Assembly (NCBI RefSeq): GCF_001021385.1
Contig: NZ_CP011773.1
Location: forward strand, 2,976,001-3,040,000
DNA: 64,000 nucleotides
Direction: 5' to 3'
Source of the DNA: Mycobacterium sp. EPa45
Lineage (GTDB): Bacteria; Actinomycetota; Actinomycetes; Mycobacteriales; Mycobacteriaceae
In this document: piece after piece, positions 53,575 to 61,653 of the stretch
Layout of the letters: each line of letters starts with the position of its first letter
Position numbering within the stretch: position 1 is the stretch's first letter
Notes under the pieces: generated by a model
Database searches by the model: none
Told to the model about the DNA's origin: nothing
Seen by the model: only the letters and a program-made list of their open reading frames with translations
Program-made: the position numbers and the translations under genes

Positions 53575-54531
53575 ATGTTCACCGTTCGCTTCGACATGCG
53601 CTCACAGTCGGAGGGCGTCGGCACCTCGGAGCTGTACGCCGCCGCGTGCGAGATGTCAGCGTGGGCCGAGACCCGCGGTTGCGTGGCTGCGGTGCTGTGT
53701 GAACATCATTGTGCCGACGATGGTTATCTGCCCTCGCCGCTGCTGCTTGCGTCGGCGATCGCGGCCTGCACGAATACTCTGCTGTTGAACCTGACCATCA
53801 TCCTGCCGTTCTACGATCCGGCGCGGCTGGCCGAGGACATCGCCGTGCTCGACCACATCAGCGCCGGGCGAGCGACCTATATCTTCGGAATCGGTTACCG
53901 CCAGGAGGAATACGATCACTTCGGGCTGTCGCTGACCGAGCGCGGCCGGCTCGCTGACAAGAAGCTCGGCGTGCTGCGCCGTCTGCTGAACGGTGAGGTC
54001 GTAGAACACGACGGCCGACGAATGATCACCACACCGCAACCTCGCACACCGGGCGGGCCGATGCTGATGTGGGGCGGCGCCAGCCTGGCCGCCGCCCGGC
54101 GGGCCGGGCGAAACGGACTCGGGCTGCTCGCGAATGGTGTCGTACCTGGCATGCTCGATGCGTACGAGAAGGCCAGCCGTGACAACGGATTCGAACCAGG
54201 CTTTGTCATGCTTCCCGAACGCGACACGATCACGAACTGCTTCGTCGCCGACGACGTCGACCAGGCGTGGGACGAGATCGGACTTTACCTGCTCCACGAC
54301 GCACTGTCCTATTCGGAGTGGAACCCCGACAATAAGGTGTCGGCGAACATCACGACCGCCAAGACCGTCGACGAGCTGCGGGCGACGTCACGCACCCATG
54401 TCATCCTGTCGACCGACGAGGCGAAGCGCAGAGTGGCCGACGGCGAGGTCTTCAATGTGTCCCCGCTGTGCGGCGGAATCCCGCCCGACATCGCCTGGCC
54501 CTACTTGGAGCGCCTCGCCGCACTCGGATAG
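53575..54531 (+). CDS. LLM-class (F420/flavin-dependent) oxidoreductase
   Basis: 318 residues, luciferase-like barrel. CVAAVLCEHHCADDGYLPSPLLLASAIAA, LLLNLTIILPFYDPARLAEDIAVLDHISAGR and FGIGYRQEEYDHFGLSL are typical. It is the last gene of the plus-strand operon, six bases after the SDR stop, and ends just before the convergent amidohydrolase. Flavin or F420 use is not decided by sequence. Confidence 0.88.
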   Translation: MFTVRFDMRSQSEGVGTSELYAAACEMSAWAETRGCVAAVLCEHHCADDGYLPSPLLLASAIAACTNTLLLNLTIILPFYDPARLAEDIAVLDHISAGRATYIFGIGYRQEEYDHFGLSLTERGRLADKKLGVLRRLLNGEVVEHDGRRMITTPQPRTPGGPMLMWGGASLAAARRAGRNGLGLLANGVVPGMLDAYEKASRDNGFEPGFVMLPERDTITNCFVADDVDQAWDEIGLYLLHDALSYSEWNPDNKVSANITTAKTVDELRATSRTHVILSTDEAKRRVADGEVFNVSPLCGGIPPDIAWPYLERLAALG

Positions 54532-54534
54532 TGG

Positions 54535-55710
54535 TCAGACTCCCAGCAGATCCTTGAGATTGCGACCCATGACCCGGGCCGCGGTGTCCTGCGGCAGGTT
54601 CGCCAACTCGGAGATGAAGTCCTTGGGCTCGGCGAGACCCTCTGGGTGCGGGAAATCCGATCCGAACATCACGCGATCCGCGCCGAGGAGCTCCACGAGC
54701 TGGGACATGTCCTCTTCATGGAACGGGTTGATCCAGACGTGCCTGCGGAAGACGTCGGCCGGATGCTCGCTGAAGTCGTACGGCCGCTTGCGGTACACGC
54801 GGTCGAAGACGTCGATCAGGCGATGCGCCCAGGAACCACCGTTCTCAACCACGCCGATGCGCACACCGGGGAACCGTTCGAAGACGCCGTGCGCAATGAA
54901 CGCGGCGAGGGTGTCGAAGATGTTGCGGCTCTCCTCGTAAATGAATCCGCGCAACTTGCTCAGCGCGAACCCATTGAACTCGGCGGCGTCTTCCCAGTCG
55001 TCGATGTAGCGCTCGTAGCCGGAGTCCGAATTGTGCATCTGGACGGATATGCCGGCGGATTCGACAAGCCGCCAGAAGTCGTCGAACTCGGGCAGCGCCG
55101 CGGACCGGGATGTGCCGTCTTCCCGTGGCACCGGTGCGGGCCGGATCAGAACCGTTTTGGCACCGTTCTCCAGGCACCACTCCAATTCCTGGACGCCGAG
55201 TGCGGGATCGTTCAGAGATATGGCCGGAACGGCGAAGATCCGGTCCTGGTAGTTGAACGTCCAGTCTTCGAGCAGCCATCGGTTGAACGCATGGGTGACG
55301 GCATGGGTGAGTTCGGTATCGGACTTCGTCCGCTCCTCGAGCATGCCGGCCGTGGTTGGGAACATGACGGTGCCGTCCACCCCTTGGCGATCCATCAGCG
55401 CCAGGCGCAGGTCGGGACGCCGGAACTCGTCGGGGCAACGGATAGGCTGGGCGAGCTCGCGCAGCGTCTTGCCCTCGGGGTTGATCCCCCGGAAGTAGTC
55501 GGCCCACGCGCCCGGTGTCGGAATGACCTCGTAGGTTGGATTCGGGATGGTCTCGGTGATCGTCCCGAGAATCTGTAACTTCTTGCGACCCTTCACATCG
55601 ACGAACTTCAACGCCTCGGAGTATTTCTCCGGCAGGTACCGCGTGTATGAGTCAATGGTCTCGTACATGTGGTTGTCTGCGTCCCACACCTCGAACTGTC
55701 CGTTGTCCAC
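54535..55710 (-). CDS. Amidohydrolase-2 family metal-dependent hydrolase or decarboxylase
   Basis: 391 residues, closest by eye to the 43213 gene: WDADNHMYETIDSYTRYLP, MIPNPTFE-like TIPNPTYEVIPTPG, ISVQMHNSDSGY and VMFGSDFPHPEG. Three such paralogues within 12 kb suggest successive or substrate-specific steps. A perfect copy of the shared inverted repeat lies 58 bases upstream, inside the 3' end of the next gene. It is convergent with the LLM gene at 53575. Confidence 0.87.
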   Translation of the reverse strand: MDNGQFEVWDADNHMYETIDSYTRYLPEKYSEALKFVDVKGRKKLQILGTITETIPNPTYEVIPTPGAWADYFRGINPEGKTLRELAQPIRCPDEFRRPDLRLALMDRQGVDGTVMFPTTAGMLEERTKSDTELTHAVTHAFNRWLLEDWTFNYQDRIFAVPAISLNDPALGVQELEWCLENGAKTVLIRPAPVPREDGTSRSAALPEFDDFWRLVESAGISVQMHNSDSGYERYIDDWEDAAEFNGFALSKLRGFIYEESRNIFDTLAAFIAHGVFERFPGVRIGVVENGGSWAHRLIDVFDRVYRKRPYDFSEHPADVFRRHVWINPFHEEDMSQLVELLGADRVMFGSDFPHPEGLAEPKDFISELANLPQDTAARVMGRNLKDLLGV

Positions 55711-55750
55711 GGTCGACTCCTCACCTGTCCGTACACGCCCAGTGCGGTAA

Positions 55751-56668
55751 CTACATTATCGTATTACGAGAAGTTGTATTCTCACCCCGGACAGTCGAAG
55801 CGATAGCGGCGATGAGGTCGATGGTTTCCGACGGGTCGGCGTCGGGCAGAACGAGTTGCAGGTGATCGACCCCGGCCTCACGGTACGGCTGCACGAAACT
55901 GGTGACCGTAGCCACGTCACCGACGGCGGCGCCCGCGACAATGCGGAATTCTTCCAGTGACCGGCCCTCTTCCGAGGCGATCCGCCGAAGCCGAGCTATC
56001 AGCTCGACGAGGCGCTGCGGAGGCATCGGTGCGGCGATCCAGCCGTCTCCAATCCGCACGGCGCGGCGCTGAGCCGCCGGCGAGTGACCGCCCACCAGGA
56101 TCGGAATGGTCCGGCGGACCGGTTGGGGGCGGCGGTCCATCTCGTCGAAGTCGACGAACTCGCCGTGAAACTCGACAAAAGGCTCGTCGCCCTCCCAGAA
56201 AGCACGCAGAACAGCGACGTGTTCCTCGCTGCGGGCCGCGCGCCGGTGCCACGGCAGCCCCATGGCGTCGGCCTCCTCGCGCATCCAGCCGATACCGACG
56301 CCGTACGTCAGGCGTCCGCCCGACAGCACGTCCAGGCTGGCGAGTTGGCGGGCATTGGCGATCGGGTTGCGGATGGGTAGCACGGCCACGGACGTACCCA
56401 GACGGATCGTGCTGGTCTGGGCTGCCACCCACGCTAGCGTGGTCATCATCTCGAAGTTCGGTGCGAGGTGATCGGCCAGCCAGCCATCGGCCACCGTCAC
56501 CGGTGCGCGGCCCAGGACGTAGGGGGAATCGACCCGCCGCGGCAGCACCAGATGGTCGACTGCCCAGAGGCCGTCGAACCGGTGCTCCTCAGCCACTGTC
56601 GCGAAGTCGCGAATGAATGTCGGTGACGCCATCGGTCCGGAGTGCGGTAGGACAAGCCCGAGTTCCAT
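55751..56668 (-). CDS. LLM-class (F420/flavin-dependent) oxidoreductase
   Basis: 305 residues. MELGLVLPHSGPMASP, TIRLGTSVAVLPIRNPIANARQLASLDVLSGGRLTYGVGIGWMREE and PILVGGHSPAAQRRA match the TIGR03619-type LLM group. ATG 56668 follows GGAGTCGC. It is the last gene of the long minus-strand operon from beyond 64000, seven bases after the SDR at 56676. Its final codons hold an operator copy. Confidence 0.88.
   Translation of the reverse strand: MELGLVLPHSGPMASPTFIRDFATVAEEHRFDGLWAVDHLVLPRRVDSPYVLGRAPVTVADGWLADHLAPNFEMMTTLAWVAAQTSTIRLGTSVAVLPIRNPIANARQLASLDVLSGGRLTYGVGIGWMREEADAMGLPWHRRAARSEEHVAVLRAFWEGDEPFVEFHGEFVDFDEMDRRPQPVRRTIPILVGGHSPAAQRRAVRIGDGWIAAPMPPQRLVELIARLRRIASEEGRSLEEFRIVAGAAVGDVATVTSFVQPYREAGVDHLQLVLPDADPSETIDLIAAIASTVRGENTTSRNTIM
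55768..55783. promoter_or_regulatory. Operator-like inverted repeat GAGAA-N6-TTCTC
   Basis: GAGAAGTTGTATTCTC has perfect arms. It lies within the last codons of the LLM gene at 55751 (VRGENTTSRN) and 58 bases upstream of the amidohydrolase ATG at 55710. A TTATC half-site is at 55756-55760. It probably controls the amidohydrolase. Confidence 0.6.
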
Positions 56669-56675
56669 GCGACTC

Positions 56676-57431
56676 CTAGAGGCTGGTGAAGTGCCCGCCG
56701 TCGACGCCCAGCGTCTGCCCGGTGATGAAACGCGCCCTCGGCCCGACGAGAAAGCCAACGGCAGAACCGATATCGCCCTCCGGGTCACCGATGCGGCCGA
56801 GCGGGATGCGGCGTGCCAGGCGCGCTTCCATGGCGGGTTCGGCCTCGATCGCGGCTGTCATGGCGGGGGAGTAGGCCAGCGGCGAGATGACGTTGACGGT
56901 GATGCGATGCGGCGCCCATTCGCGAGCCAGGCTCTTCGCGAAACCACGCAGCGCGCCTTTCATCGTCGCGTACATGGGTAGCGTCGCGCTGCCCTCGATG
57001 CCCGCGGGAGAGGTCATTACGAGGATTGTCCCGCCGCGCACCCGCAATGCATCGAAAGCTGTTTTGGCACAGTTGAAGGCGCCGATCAGAGACACCGAAG
57101 AGTGTTCCTCGAAGAGCTCTTGGTCAACCTCGGCGAGCTGATGAGGTTGGCTAGACGCATTGCTGGTGGCGTTGTGGACAACGGCATCGAGGCCGCCAGT
57201 TGCCGCAACCGCCTCGGCGACCGCGGTGCGCACCGACTCCTCGTCGGTGACATCGCACCGCACCCAGGTTGCCAAGTGGCCGCGTGCGCGGATCTCCTCC
57301 GCTGCCGCGGCACCGTTCTCATTCCTGGTCGCGACGATCACATGCGCGCCGTCGGCTGCCAGTGCGCGGGCGATGCCGAGGCCGACGCCTGCTCCCGATC
57401 CGGTCACCAACACTGTGTGGTCATCGAGCAT
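56676..57431 (-). CDS. SDR family oxidoreductase
   Basis: 251 residues. TGSGAGVG at about 10-17, TRNENG after strand two, VHNATSN in place of NNAG, and the active site YATMKGAL; C-terminus ITGQTLGVDGGHFTSL. Its ATG overlaps the stop of the atypical SDR-like gene upstream (TGATG). The pair may form a mixed complex with one catalytic and one structural subunit (inference). Confidence 0.86.
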   Translation of the reverse strand: MLDDHTVLVTGSGAGVGLGIARALAADGAHVIVATRNENGAAAAEEIRARGHLATWVRCDVTDEESVRTAVAEAVAATGGLDAVVHNATSNASSQPHQLAEVDQELFEEHSSVSLIGAFNCAKTAFDALRVRGGTILVMTSPAGIEGSATLPMYATMKGALRGFAKSLAREWAPHRITVNVISPLAYSPAMTAAIEAEPAMEARLARRIPLGRIGDPEGDIGSAVGFLVGPRARFITGQTLGVDGGHFTSL

Positions 57432-58027
57432 CACGGAAGCATCACCGACCCGCCATCCACCGAAATCGTCTGGCCGACCAGGTGGCCGACGTCGCGCCGC
57501 AGCAAGAATCTCGTCGTTTCGGCGATACTCTCGATGAGGGCGTCGCCGTCGCCACTGTCGACAGCGGGCGCAGTCAGATGGGTGTCCAGGTCGGCCAGCC
57601 GGGGCGCCAGCAGCCCGAGCGGCACGGCCACCGTGTTCACCAGCACGCCTTGACTTGACCACTGCCGAGCCGCAGACTTCGCCATCGCCCGGATCCCCTC
57701 GAGTGCCGTGAGGTAGGGCACCAGACGCGCTGCGCCCGCCACACCGACAGTCGGCACGATGAGCACGATGCGGCCACCTCGATCCCGCATCGCGGCGTAT
57801 GCGCGCTGAAACGTCGAGATGGTGCGCCACAACGGATCCTGGACCAGTCGTCGCCACGTCGCGCTGTCGACGTCGCCTAGCAAGGTCGGGTCGGCTACGT
57901 CGGCGACGACCACGACGCCGTCTGTGCCTGAGGAAATCGGGCTGTCAGGTGGCACGACCTGAGCGTCGAGGTGACGGGCGAGCCGGACCGAGATCCCGTT
58001 GTAGGCACCGATGACTTCGGTGGTCAT
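57431..58027 (-). CDS. SDR-like pseudo-enzyme subunit
   Basis: 198 residues with an SDR fold outline but missing key residues. The cofactor loop reads GAYNGIS instead of TGxxxGxG, the active site is YLTALEG with no Lys where YxxxK is expected, and the chain is about 50 residues short. The C-terminus HLVGQTISVDGGSVMLP is normal. It is coupled by overlaps to the active SDR downstream and the ERG2-like gene upstream. Mixed SDRs with one inactive subunit are known (BbsC/BbsD). Confidence 0.75.
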   Translation of the reverse strand: MTTEVIGAYNGISVRLARHLDAQVVPPDSPISSGTDGVVVVADVADPTLLGDVDSATWRRLVQDPLWRTISTFQRAYAAMRDRGGRIVLIVPTVGVAGAARLVPYLTALEGIRAMAKSAARQWSSQGVLVNTVAVPLGLLAPRLADLDTHLTAPAVDSGDGDALIESIAETTRFLLRRDVGHLVGQTISVDGGSVMLP

Positions 58028-58590
58028 GCCCGGCGGCGCTTGCGGAACAGCGCGGCGAATTCGACCGCAGATCGGCGAACCGAGGCGAATTCGAGCGACA
58101 CTAGCAGGGTGTCCACCATGGCGAAGGGGAGGGTCTGCGCGACGAATCCGCGGCCGTACTCGACGTGGTACGAGCCAGGGTGGATCGTCAGGCCCCGCGC
58201 ATGTCCCCGCTCCATCCGGCCGCGGTCGCCGGGATGTAGCGTCAGGTGGCCGGTATCGTCGGATTCGACGTCGTAGGAGTCGATCTGGCCGGCAAGCAGG
58301 AACTTGTCGATGTCGACGCGCCGATAGCGGCCCGAAAATCCTTGCGTTCCCGTCGGGGTGCCGAAGATGACCACGTACTCGCGCGGACTGAAGTACAGAA
58401 ATCGGACCTTACCGAGGATGCCGCCCGCGGTGCTGGCCACCCAGCGTCCCGGAGTCGAGTCGATGAGGTTGGGGTAGGCCGCGGCCAGCAGCTCGATGGT
58501 GCGGCTGATGAGTTCGTCCGCGGCGAGCCCAGAACCGACGGCCTCGTTGACGACCCGCTGCAGCACCTCGGGGTCGATCTTGTACGTCAC
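58024..58590 (-). CDS. Soluble ERG2/sigma-1-receptor family protein
   Basis: 188 residues, clearly related to sterol C8-isomerase ERG2 and the sigma-1 receptor. SPREYVVIFGTPTGTQGFSGRY at about 68-89 matches the EYVLLFGTALGSRGHSGRY region of the human receptor, and HVEYGRGFVAQTLPFAMVDTL at 142-162 matches its VEYGRG-LAFALADT region. The two acidic ligand-binding residues appear conserved as Asp95 (or 93) and Glu144. The N-terminal membrane anchor is absent. ERG2 shifts a sterol double bond from C8 to C7; a double-bond isomerase role here is inference. GTG 58590 overlaps the ligase stop. Confidence 0.85.
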   Translation of the reverse strand: MTYKIDPEVLQRVVNEAVGSGLAADELISRTIELLAAAYPNLIDSTPGRWVASTAGGILGKVRFLYFSPREYVVIFGTPTGTQGFSGRYRRVDIDKFLLAGQIDSYDVESDDTGHLTLHPGDRGRMERGHARGLTIHPGSYHVEYGRGFVAQTLPFAMVDTLLVSLEFASVRRSAVEFAALFRKRRRA

Positions 58591-60047
58591 GACACTCCTC
58601 CCGCGGCTGCCATGGTCAGCAGCTCGCGCTTGACCACTTTGCCGACATCGTTGCGCGGCAGGGCGTCCACGAAAAGGATCCGGGACGGGATTCGATAGGG
58701 AGTCAAACGTTCCCGGCACCATGCGATGAGATCACCTTCTGTGACCGCGTCGTCGGTACGGGAGACGAACGCCCACGGGACTTCACCGAGACGCTCGTCG
58801 GGGATGCCGACGACCGCGGCTTCGCGAACTCCCTCTGCGGCCAACAGGACGTCCTCGACCGTGCCCGGGAAGACCTTGAGGCCACCGCGGTTGATCATGT
58901 CGGACACTCTGCCGTCCAGCCACAGGAAGCCATCATCGTCGAACCAGCCCAGGTCGCCCGTGTGGAACCAGCCGTCATCGGTCAACCGGTCCAGGAACGC
59001 GGGATCGATCTTGCGTGCCGCCGTGGTCGGTGTTCGCACCATCACTTCGTCCTCGGCGATCGACACGTCGATGCCCGGCAGCGGCCGGCCGACCGAACCG
59101 AGCTTGGTCCCACCCCACTCGCGTGCGTCCGCCGCAGACCAGCCCACCACTTCGCCACCGAGTTCAGTCTGTCCGTAGGAATTGAGCACCAGGACCCCGA
59201 ACTTGTCGCGAAAGCGACCGGCCTGCACCGGGGAGAGCGGTGCAGTGATCGATCGGACGATCTTCAGCGGCGTCAGGTCGGTGACCGTCTCGTCGTGCAA
59301 CACCATCGTGAGGGCCGCCGGCGGCAGCACAGTTGAACGCAACTGATGTTTGGCGACCAGTGCGGCGAAGTCGGGTGCGCAGAAGCGATCCATGAGTACC
59401 ACCCCGGAACCGGCGCGGAAAGCGAACAGCACCTGATAGATGCCTGCCCACAGTGAAAGCGACAGCGGCACCAGGTTGGGCATCGGCGCCCGGTCGGTCC
59501 GCTTTCCCGCCGCTCTATTGCCGCGAAGTTTGTCCAGAAGCCGATCGATCAGGTCGAGCACCGTGGCGTGGCGCAGAGGAACCGGCTTCGGGGCACCGGT
59601 GGTCCCCGAGGTGAATTGCAGCAGAGCAACGTCGGCGTCGTAGTGCCGCGGATCCTTGGGCGGACGCCCGGGCGTGGCGCTCCAGGACAGGTCCGCACCC
59701 TGGATCACCGGCAGGCCCGACGTGGTGAAGCGATGTGCCAGTTCTGGTGTGGTGATGACCGCAACCGGGCGCAGGGTGTCGAGCTGGGCGACAAGCTCGG
59801 CGTCCGCTGCCCGCGGATTGAGCGGGGTATAGACGCCTCCAGCCCGCCAGGTACCGAACAGCGCGGCGACGGTGGTGGCGTCGTTCGGGAGCATTGCGGC
59901 GACGACCTGGCCGGTCTGCACGTTCGCCTCAGTCAGCATCTCGGCGAGATGCGCCGCGCTGGAACGCAAGTCGCTACTGGACACATCGGCGTCCACGGTG
60001 TGCACCGCAATCCGCGGCAGACTGTCGAGAAGTTGGGCGAGGCTCAC
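58587..60047 (-). CDS. Acyl-CoA synthetase (AMP-forming)
   Basis: 486 residues, somewhat short at the N-terminus. P-loop QFTSGTTGAPKPVPLRHA, A5 YGQTELGGEV, A7 WFHTGDLGWFDDDGFLWLDGR, hinge VSDMINRGGLKVFPGTVE, lysine motif NDVGKVVKRE. GTG 60047 overlaps the crotonase stop (GTGA), preferred over longer in-frame starts. It activates an acid entering the crotonase/ACAD steps encoded beside it. Confidence 0.9.
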   Translation of the reverse strand: MSLAQLLDSLPRIAVHTVDADVSSSDLRSSAAHLAEMLTEANVQTGQVVAAMLPNDATTVAALFGTWRAGGVYTPLNPRAADAELVAQLDTLRPVAVITTPELAHRFTTSGLPVIQGADLSWSATPGRPPKDPRHYDADVALLQFTSGTTGAPKPVPLRHATVLDLIDRLLDKLRGNRAAGKRTDRAPMPNLVPLSLSLWAGIYQVLFAFRAGSGVVLMDRFCAPDFAALVAKHQLRSTVLPPAALTMVLHDETVTDLTPLKIVRSITAPLSPVQAGRFRDKFGVLVLNSYGQTELGGEVVGWSAADAREWGGTKLGSVGRPLPGIDVSIAEDEVMVRTPTTAARKIDPAFLDRLTDDGWFHTGDLGWFDDDGFLWLDGRVSDMINRGGLKVFPGTVEDVLLAAEGVREAAVVGIPDERLGEVPWAFVSRTDDAVTEGDLIAWCRERLTPYRIPSRILFVDALPRNDVGKVVKRELLTMAAAGGVS

Positions 60048-60844
60048 GAGTCGGTCTCCATAGGAGCCCACTGCGGAGTTCGCTTGTCGGCGAAGGCCCG
60101 GGGACCCTCGTCCTGATCGGGGTGGCCCCAAACCGAGGTCAGATGCTTCGCTCCCTCCCTGCACGCGTCGGTCAGCCCGTATTCGAGGGCGCCCCAGAGC
60201 GCGCGTTTGGTTGCCCGCATGGCGACAGGGGAATTACGGGCGATCTTCTCGGCGAGCTCCTGGGCAGCGTCACGGAGTTGTTCAGGCGGGTCGACCACTT
60301 GGCTGATCATGCCCAGTTGGTAGGCCCGCTGGGCCGTGAGCCGCTCATAGCTACCCACCAGTGCCATGCGCAGAACCGCTTCAGCGGGCATCTTGCGCAT
60401 CAGCGCGATCGTCTCCAGCGCGCTCACCTGCCCGATCGAGACGTGGGGATCCACGAAGGTTGCGTCCGATGAGGCGATGACCACGTCGGCGTCGGCCACC
60501 CAGTGCAGGCCACCTCCGGCGCATACTCCGTTCACCGCGGTGATGATCGGCTTGCCGACCTTGCAGTGCCAGCCCGTGAGCTTGAGGTCCAGGGTGCGCA
60601 TCGTCTCCTGAAACTGTTGCACCGCTTCACCATCGAGATCTTCGACGTCGGCACCCACCTGGAAGGCGCGACCGTTTCCGGTGTGCACGATGACGCGCAC
60701 CTGCGGGTCTGCGTCGAGTTCCGCCCAGGCCCTGGCGAACTCCTCACGCATGACCGCGTCATAGGCATTGAGTCGGTCGGGGCGGTTGTTGATGAGCCAC
60801 CCCACCGGCCCTCGCCGTTCAACGATGAGCCGTCGATACGTCAT
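60044..60844 (-). CDS. Enoyl-CoA hydratase/isomerase (crotonase) family protein
   Basis: 266 residues. Oxyanion-hole motifs VGADVEDL and NGVCAGGGLHWVADADVVIAS, then FVDPHVSIGQVSALETIALMRKMP. The catalytic Glu pair of classical hydratases is not obvious; the Asp/His in DPHVS may act instead. It is a tandem paralogue of the next gene (60841), sharing the C-terminal RATKRALW ... HPDQDEGPRAF block. Both ends overlap neighbours. Confidence 0.87.
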   Translation of the reverse strand: MTYRRLIVERRGPVGWLINNRPDRLNAYDAVMREEFARAWAELDADPQVRVIVHTGNGRAFQVGADVEDLDGEAVQQFQETMRTLDLKLTGWHCKVGKPIITAVNGVCAGGGLHWVADADVVIASSDATFVDPHVSIGQVSALETIALMRKMPAEAVLRMALVGSYERLTAQRAYQLGMISQVVDPPEQLRDAAQELAEKIARNSPVAMRATKRALWGALEYGLTDACREGAKHLTSVWGHPDQDEGPRAFADKRTPQWAPMETDS

Positions 60845-61653
60845 TGCACCTCCGCAGTCGAGGTCGATTGCCAATTCGGGCTGCGCTTTTCTTTCCAGGC
60901 GCGAACACCCTCGGCGTGGTCGGGGTGGTTGCGAAGGCGCCAGATCTCCTGAGCAGCTTCGCGTTTCGCCTCGGACAAGCCGACTTCCAGTGACCGCCAG
61001 AGCGCCTTTTTGGTGGCTCGCAAGGCGGTCGGTGAGTTTGCCGCGACCGCGGCAGCGAGCACCGCCGCCGCCGATTTGAGCGCATCGCCGGAAACGACTT
61101 CGGAAACGATCCCGAGCTCGTAGGCGCGTTGCGCCGAGATCCGCTCGCCCCTGCCGCTCAGGGTCATTCGGAGGATTTGTTCCATCGGAGATTTGCGGAG
61201 CAGGGTGATCGCCTCATAGGCGACGGCCTGGCCCACCGATACGTGCGGATCCACGAAGGACGCGCTCTGCGCTGCGATGACGATGTCGGCATCGGCGACG
61301 AGATGCAAACCTCCGCCGGCGCACACGCCGTTGACCGCGGCGATAACGGGCTTGGCGACCGCGCAGTGCCACGAGGAGATCTTGAGCTCGGCGTCGCGGG
61401 TACGGCGCGAGTGCTTGCGCATCGCGCTCTTGTCGCGGGCGACCTGGACGACGTCCATTCCCGTGCAAAACGATCGCCCGTTGGCGGTGTTCACGATCAC
61501 GCGGACCGCCGGGTCGGCGTCGAGATCGGCCCAGGCGTGTTCGAGCTCGTCGAGCATGAGCGCGTCGAACGCGTTACCGGCTTCCGGCCGGTTCAGGATC
61601 AACCAGCCGATGCCGTCGGACTTCTCGACAATCAGTCGTTCATACTCGCTCAC
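60841..61653 (-). CDS. Enoyl-CoA hydratase/isomerase (crotonase) family protein
   Basis: 270 residues, paralogous to the 60044 gene: NRPEAGNAFDALMLDELEHAWADLDADPAVRVIV, FCTGMDVVQVARD, NGVCAGGGLHLVADADIVIAA, SFVDPHVSVGQ, and RATKKALW. GTG 61653 overlaps the ACAD stop. Tandem copies with conserved active-site surroundings could act as a heteromer or on successive double bonds. Confidence 0.87.
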   Translation of the reverse strand: MSEYERLIVEKSDGIGWLILNRPEAGNAFDALMLDELEHAWADLDADPAVRVIVNTANGRSFCTGMDVVQVARDKSAMRKHSRRTRDAELKISSWHCAVAKPVIAAVNGVCAGGGLHLVADADIVIAAQSASFVDPHVSVGQAVAYEAITLLRKSPMEQILRMTLSGRGERISAQRAYELGIVSEVVSGDALKSAAAVLAAAVAANSPTALRATKKALWRSLEVGLSEAKREAAQEIWRLRNHPDHAEGVRAWKEKRSPNWQSTSTAEVQ

